A stretch of DNA of 64,000 bases from Tricholomella constricta. Lineage: Eukaryota > Basidiomycota > Agaricomycetes > Agaricales > Lyophyllaceae. A program made the translations under genes and the position numbers. The stretch lies in the NCBI GenBank assembly GCA_013368375.1, contig JAACJP010000016.1, positions 682,001 to 746,000 on the forward strand. The letters run 5' to 3'. The notes beneath the pieces are model-generated. The model ran no database searches. It worked only from the letters and a program-made list of their open reading frames with translations, and was not told where the DNA came from. Shown one piece after another: positions 58,784-64,000 of the stretch. Position 1 is the stretch's first letter; each line of letters starts with the position of its first letter.

Positions 58784-60881
58784 TTTTATATCTCATTGTT
58801 TCTTTCGTACTCATGTGCGTTCGGTTCTTTGGCCGTTGAGCCAACTTTCTGTCGTCATTGAGCACCTACCTTTCTTTAAATCGACCCACGTGGGGTGTAT
58901 AGATTATTCCGCACTGAAAAGTCCTTAGTGCGAAGCCACCACGCAACTACACTGACGCCGACCTATGAGGAACGAACGAAGCAAACCAGCATTCTGTAAT
59001 CGAGAGCTGCTGCTCCCTGAACTGGCTTGAAATGGAATTCATCGACGAGAGGGGATAGGCATTAAACCGGTACTAGACGGAGAACGAGATGGGGTGCTGT
59101 TGTGAAGCAAGCTCGATCGAAGGTTGCGTGTTGATGGACATAAGGAAGCATAGAACCTGTTTGTGTTGTGATTCCCAGGGACATGGTGGTCCGAGTCATG
59201 GGCGATGAGCCAGCGCTTGAGTATTCAGGAATGGAAGGCCACACAATCAGTCAGATCGAGAGGAAGGTTTCAGGGCTTGTCATCGATCAACTGTGAAAGC
59301 ACGGCACCGGTGACCGCCTGATCGTTGACAGTTGCATAACCGTGAATGGTCAAAAGAGGCAGGGGTTCACGTGTTCATGCGGTGGAAAAGGCCCGAACTG
59401 ATTAAAAAACTCGAGTCACAGATAGCGGAAGGCGCCCAACTGTCACTAAGAGAATCGATCGACGAGGGAATAAGGGTTCAGACAAAAAATGCTGTGCAAA
59501 AAACCGTCGCTCTAAATTTCTCAAGGCAAGTGGGACTAAGTTTGTCATAGGCAAAACGATCGCTTTTTCAAAGAAATATGGGGCTTTCATACCTAGGACG
59601 ACGCAACGCCACACTACCTAAACGGGGATGTTGATGAAATTCGATATCAAGAGACCCTAGCAAGCAGCTATGTAGAACACGTCAACCACGAGCAGATCTG
59701 GATCTTTCCAGTCGAACCGCAAAAAGGGGTGCCCGGAAGTTGCCTTTGTGCCACTGAGGAGATCTCACGAGGACATGCTCGAAAATCATAGAAGACAGGC
59801 AAGAGTCGTCGCATGATCACCACATGACGCTTCCTCCAACATGCGCGTAGTGTTTGTCATGGCTTGGGCACTAAAGGAGGGTATTCGAGACCAGTACCGG
59901 GGACTTAGGAGATTGCTTCGAAGAAGCAAGGCCGAGAATGAACAGAAATGCAGCGTGCGTGCCCCCTTCCGTGGTTATCATAAAACTGCCGTGAAATTCC
60001 GAGTCAGTTCACTAAGGGAAATCCCATCGAGAAAACAAGACCGAGAAAGAACACCAGAGATTCCGCGTGCGCGCTCCCTCTTGTGGTATCATCATAAAGC
60101 TGCTGTGAAAATTTCGAGTCAGCGCACTACAGCCTGAGATTCCATCAAAGAAGCAAGACGAAGACCGAGCGAGAATGAACACCAAAATGCAGCGTGCGCG
60201 CTCCCTTCCTTGGATTATCGTGGAATCACTACAGAGAACTCCATTGAAAAAGCAAGACCGAGAAAGAACGCCAGAGGTTCCGCGTGTGCGCTCCTTTCCG
60301 TGGTATGATCAAAAAATGCTGTGAAGATTTCGAGTCATTGCACTACATGCCAGACAGCTGATCAATTTATGAAGTCTGCTTGACGTACATGTTATCCAAT
60401 GGTGAACGTCTAAACAAAGGTTTACCCGCTCCTTAAGTGTACCTTTCCAACACATGCGGTGTTGCAGCAGAGGAAGACTTTCATCCCCTTAGCACGGAGT
60501 CATTAGAGAAATACAGCCTATTTTTAGGGCTGAGAATGTGTACGACAGTCGCAAGCTTCGATTCCAGATCACCGTTCAGCAACACCGTCGTCTCAGTTGA
60601 TGGGTCAAAGAGTGCCAGTAAACATGGGGAAATGCCAGATGCCTATCCCCATCTGTGGATTCCGTAGGAAGGATGACATCAATTGGGAGTGTGCTATAAT
60701 CATAGACTGGAGGAATTTCACCAGCCAAAGTTAGGAAGTGGACGCTGTCGAGAGATGGTGTCAGCGACAACGAGCGAATGCAGAGCTCGATGCTGATGAA
60801 AGGCTAATTGAGGATGTATCAATAGCATGCTAGAGAGCCAAACATGACCACATACTACTAACCTCGTTCCCTTGAACGGTC
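58784..60881. other. 2.1-kb spacer between kinases 4 and 5
   Basis: No supported gene and no coiled-coil partner. It holds the ~115-bp repeats (separate entry). Its first ~250 bp and its 60350-60660 block recur after kinase 5 (62201-62420 and 62590-62900), showing that kinase and flank duplicated together. The last 40 bp carry the aacatgaccacatactacta motif before kinase 5. Confidence 0.5.
59915..60360 (+). repeat. Degenerate ~90-125-bp tandem repeat
   Basis: About four units, each with (g)cagcgtgcg or ccgcgtg(c/t)gcgctcc, a tatcat(c)ataaa(a/g)ctgc block, ttcgagtca and gcaagaccgag. One unit is shortened. A single-unit version occurs at 62447-62610. Confidence 0.65.
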
Positions 60882-62200
60882 ATGGCACTATTTCAGTGGT
60901 CAACAGAACAGCTCGAGGAGGCGTGTAAACTTGCCTTGCTTCGAAAGCCATATCTTGACCGTGGTCTGTTCATTGGGGAACTCTACGACGATGAGAAGTT
61001 CTGGGTCCGGCTCCAACCCTTTCTTCTTCAGTGTGGCTACACGTTACGTCCTCGTTATCAACCTGACTGGACACCATCCTGGTTCAAGTTAAGTAGCCTC
61101 GAGCCTGCTATCTACAATGTCTATAATTTTGAAGATGCATTACCTCTCGCGGTATCGTTATCCAACATTCAAGGTCATAACGCTTAGCTCATCAAAATTC
61201 TATCTGCTTTTAGCGCTCAAAATTAATGGATGCTACTCGCCAACACGACGGCGCCAAGGTGGTAATGAAAATCGTCGATACCTCAGCCGAAGAAATCCAA
61301 ATCATTCAACACCTCACGTCACCTGAGCTCCTCCGCGATCCCAGGAATCGCACAGTTCCCCTTCTTGATGTGTTACATCTTCCCGACAACAACTCGCAGG
61401 CATTGATTGTCATGCCACAGCTACTTCAATTTGATAGATTGCCATTTCGACGCGTTGGAGAAATTTTTGAAGCCATCTATCAATACCTACAGGCGAGTGC
61501 TTTTACTTAATGGTTAAAGAAACAAACAGGGATTGGAATTCATGCACGAGCACAACGTTTCTCACAGGTGCTTACTCGCTACGTATTTTTGTGTGACCGG
61601 ACGTTCATCATTCTTCTAGAGATGCCTCTTATTTCAATCTCATGATGGATGCGTCCAAGGTTGTACCCCGAGGCTTCCATTACTTTCATGAGACTACTCA
61701 CGACGGGCTCAATCGTGAGTTCGAGTGGCTTCAACGGTGGTCCGTAAAACCTGTCCAATATTATTTTATCGACTTCGATATTTCACATCGATACCTTACT
61801 TCAAAGGACGTGAAGGAAATGTCGAGGCTTGGCCAAGATAAGTCGGTACCTGAATATTTACGTCCAGGACCCTACGACCCGTTCAAGGCGGATGTTTATC
61901 AATTGGGGAACACTCTGTTGAAAGCGATCAAGGTGCGTCTTATTAGTTCAAATATTAATGTTAGCCTAGCCTGACGGAACCGACATTCAGAAATACAATC
62001 CTAAAGGGTTGGAGTCACTGCTTGCTCTGGGAGAGGCCATGACTAGCTCCATCCCTGAGGATCGACCTTCCCCGGCAGCTGCCCTGCAATCTCTGGATAA
62101 AATCGACAGAAAATTGCTTGAGCGCCGCATATGGAAACCAACAGAATCGTGGAGGGATAGGCTCATGATCAGATTCAACCGAATGAACCCTATAATTTAG
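60882..62200 (+). CDS. Kinase-like protein, copy 5 (no coiled-coil partner)
   Basis: MALFQWSTEQLEEACKLALL, CGYTLRPRYQPDWTPSW, an intron from gtatcg to ttttag joining LPLA to RSKLMDATRQHDGAKVVMK, HRDASYFN across an intron, FIDFDISHRY, VPEY and KADVYQLGNTLLKAIK. The C-lobe exon ends RMNPII at 62200. A retrocopy is excluded because the introns are present. It arose with copy 4 in tandem (offset about 3.42 kb). The upstream coiled-coil gene was not carried along, so this copy can act alone or share a partner in trans. Confidence 0.83.
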
Positions 62201-63630
62201 TTTTCTATCTCATTATTTCTTTTGCAATTATGTGCGTTCGCTTCCTTGGCCGTTGAGCTCGTCATCAAGCACCTACTTGTGTCGAAAAAAACTACCGACC
62301 CACGTGGGATGTATGGATCATGCTGCACTGAAAAGTCCTCAGTGCGAAGCTACTACGCAACTACACTGGCGCTGACCTTGAAGGGGTGAAGCGAACCAGC
62401 ATCGAGAGCCTCACTGAACTGGCTTGAAACTTTACTAACCCTTCCATGTTATCATAAAACTGCCGTGAAAAACCGAGTCAGTCCACTACCGGAAATTACA
62501 TTGAAGAACAAGGCCGAGAAAGGACGCCAGAGATGCAGCGTGCGCGCTCCCTTCCGTGATATGATCATAGAGTGCTGGGAAAATTGCGAGTCAGTGCACT
62601 ACATGCCAGACAGCTGATCAATTCATTAAGTCTACCGTGACTCAGCGTACATGTTAACCAATCGTGAACGTTGATAGTACATCAAAGGAAGTTTTATCCG
62701 CGCTTTTGAAGTCTACCTTTCCAACACATGCGGTGTTGCAGCAGAGGCAGGCTCTTTTTATCCGCAAAGCCAGAGTACAGCCTATTTTCAGGGCTAAGAC
62801 TCCGTACGATAGTCGCAAACTTCGATTCGAGATCATTGTTCAGCAGCATCGTCGTCTCAGTTGATGGGTCAAAGAGTGTCAATAAGTAGGAAAGCCAGAC
62901 GCCTATCCCCATCTGTGCATCTCATAGGAAGGATAACACCACCCATCGGAGGACTTTAGTGTGGTGTAATTATAGAGTCGAGGAATGCACCAGGCAAAGT
63001 TGGAAATTGGACGCTATTGAAAGCAGAGCTCGATGCTGATGAAAAGCTGGGATTGAGGATGTATTATGCTAGGCAGCGAGCGGAAATTGGAATACAAAAA
63101 CATCGGCTGGCTCGGATCATCAGAGTAACGCCCCACCCGATGCACTGAATACTGAATTCAGCGAGATAGAGTGCCATCTAGATTGTCACGTTCGGCGCGG
63201 CGTGAGGTCTTGTCAAGGAGGTTGGTGGCGACAGGATGTATGTATGCAAGCGCATCTTCACTTCAAACTAGACATTGGATGAGTGTGTCGGACAGTACTC
63301 ACAAGAGCAGGCATTAAACGAATCTCCTGAACCGAGGCGCAGGATAGATGAATTGGTGATTATATGAACCCAGGAATCATAATTTTGGATCTATGCACTG
63401 GCAGATGTGTTCAAGGCAAGACGGTACAGTAAGTGCGTCTGCCGTGATCTATGCTTGACATAATAATGTGTATGTTGAAAGTGATGTGAGTAAAGTATGA
63501 GATAGGTTGATGAGGTATAAACCCAGTTATTATAGTAGTCAATGTTTGCAAGGTAGAGACCACTCCAGGAAATTTGCTTGTGTGTAAGAATCGGCGAAAA
63601 TGCGGCAGACCTGAAGCCTTAATAGTAGTT
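62201..63630. other. Spacer downstream of kinase 5
   Basis: 62201-62900 repeats the flank of kinase 4 with the 115-bp array reduced to one unit. 62900-63630 shows nothing I can assign beyond the 3' flank of the laccase gene. Confidence 0.5.
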
Positions 63631-64000
63631 TCAAAGCTGATCGGGAGTCAGGGCATCGTATTTCGGACAGAGTTGGTCCCAAGCGGCTAAGAAGGGATCG
63701 GTCACCTCAGAGCCATAGGACCAGAAGTTATAGAAGTGCTTACGAGGCGGGTTCGCATTCTTAATGGTGGGTATATCTTCTGCAAAGACAACTGCAAGTC
63801 CACTAGACAACATGAATTTCAGTTCATGTCAACGAAACGTAAAGGGGACATCGACACTCACAGCTCGAGATGCCAATCGATGTGACTGATTTGACGTGGA
63901 TCAGTGAGCCTCAAATCCACTGTGAAAAACCAACATACCAATGAAGGAACCAAGGTCCAGCATTGTCGGTTACGAAGCGGATGGTCGCATTTCCATCAGA
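63631..64000 (-). CDS. Laccase (multicopper oxidase), C-terminal part
   Basis: Phenol-oxidising secreted multicopper oxidase; only the last three exons are inside the window. They read IRFVTDNAGPWFLH, then (two introns removed) HCHIDWHLELGLAVVFAED, the fourth copper-binding region. It supplies the His-Cys-His pair bridging the type 1 and type 3 sites plus the second type 1 His. The residue at the axial type 1 position (ten after Cys) is Leu, as in class 2 fungal laccases. The tail is TIKNANPPRKHFYNFWSYGS and ends DALTPDQL, TGA 63631-63633. Intact as far as visible; it supports a wood- or litter-decay lifestyle. Confidence 0.9.

Larger units (their letters stand above)
54691..58840. repeat. 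Segmental repeat, copy C (uninterrupted)
   Basis: Matches 23811-23925 plus 30813-34856. It retains the empty MULE target (atatgaagggctcgag near 54800). Its left end abuts the truncated gypsy element, so the break at about 54690 is either the duplication edge or a retroelement deletion. Confidence 0.88.

Noticed and set aside
1..62200. Identification of the kinase/coiled-coil pair as a known meiotic driver such as Spok
   Set aside because: No sequence similarity to Spok is visible and no nuclease motif was found; kept only as a hypothesis in the findings.
1..64000. tRNA and rRNA genes
   Set aside because: No cloverleaf, A/B-box pair or rRNA-like block was recognised by eye; a tRNAscan-SE and Rfam search would be decisive.

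Overview
The window is nuclear DNA of an agaricomycete basidiomycete, probably a wood-decay polypore. The evidence is short (about 50-60 bp) introns that are dense in every housekeeping gene, the 3' end of a laccase, agaricomycete-type protein-kinase-like genes, chromodomain Ty3/gypsy elements, a KDZ-type transposase remnant and a large Mutator-like (MULE) transposon. No species can be named from sequence alone.

Layout. 1-9.57 kb is a tandem segmental duplication. Each unit holds a minus-strand kinase-like gene, a ~360-bp shared promoter, a divergent plus-strand coiled-coil/Ser-rich gene and the 3' end of an ER metallopeptidase gene; only the second unit has the complete metallopeptidase (9.08-12.67 kb). 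12.9-23.5 kb is a conventional gene island: NOP8-like ribosome-biogenesis factor, nucleoporin NUP53/35, FAD monooxygenase, trimethylguanosine synthase TGS1 and one small spliced gene. A 0.9-kb tandem repeat lies between the nucleoporin and the monooxygenase.

23.9-30.8 kb is a 6.9-kb MULE with inverted termini and a target-site duplication. The uninterrupted target is still present at 54.8 kb. Its one long gene joins a GCM-type zinc cluster and DDE transposase to a USP-like cysteine protease, a PHD finger and a Tudor/PWWP-like module. 30.8-34.9 kb is a second kinase/coiled-coil cassette. 35.2-39.1 kb holds decayed DNA-transposon coding remnants and a 95-bp minisatellite.

39.1-47.1 kb is a minus-strand chromovirus lacking its 5' end but carrying an extra ORF between integrase and 3' LTR. 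47.1-54.7 kb is a second gypsy element in opposite orientation, with many lesions and no 3' LTR. 54.7-62.9 kb repeats the cassette (kinase plus coiled-coil gene), then has a further kinase without a partner. The window ends in a laccase gene read from the minus strand.

Functionally the region mixes stable nuclear, nucleolar and ER housekeeping genes with a fast-evolving family. That family is a divergent pair: a kinase-like protein with altered catalytic motifs and a small coiled-coil protein with a serine-rich tail. It occurs four times as a pair and once as a lone kinase, and it has spread by segmental duplication.
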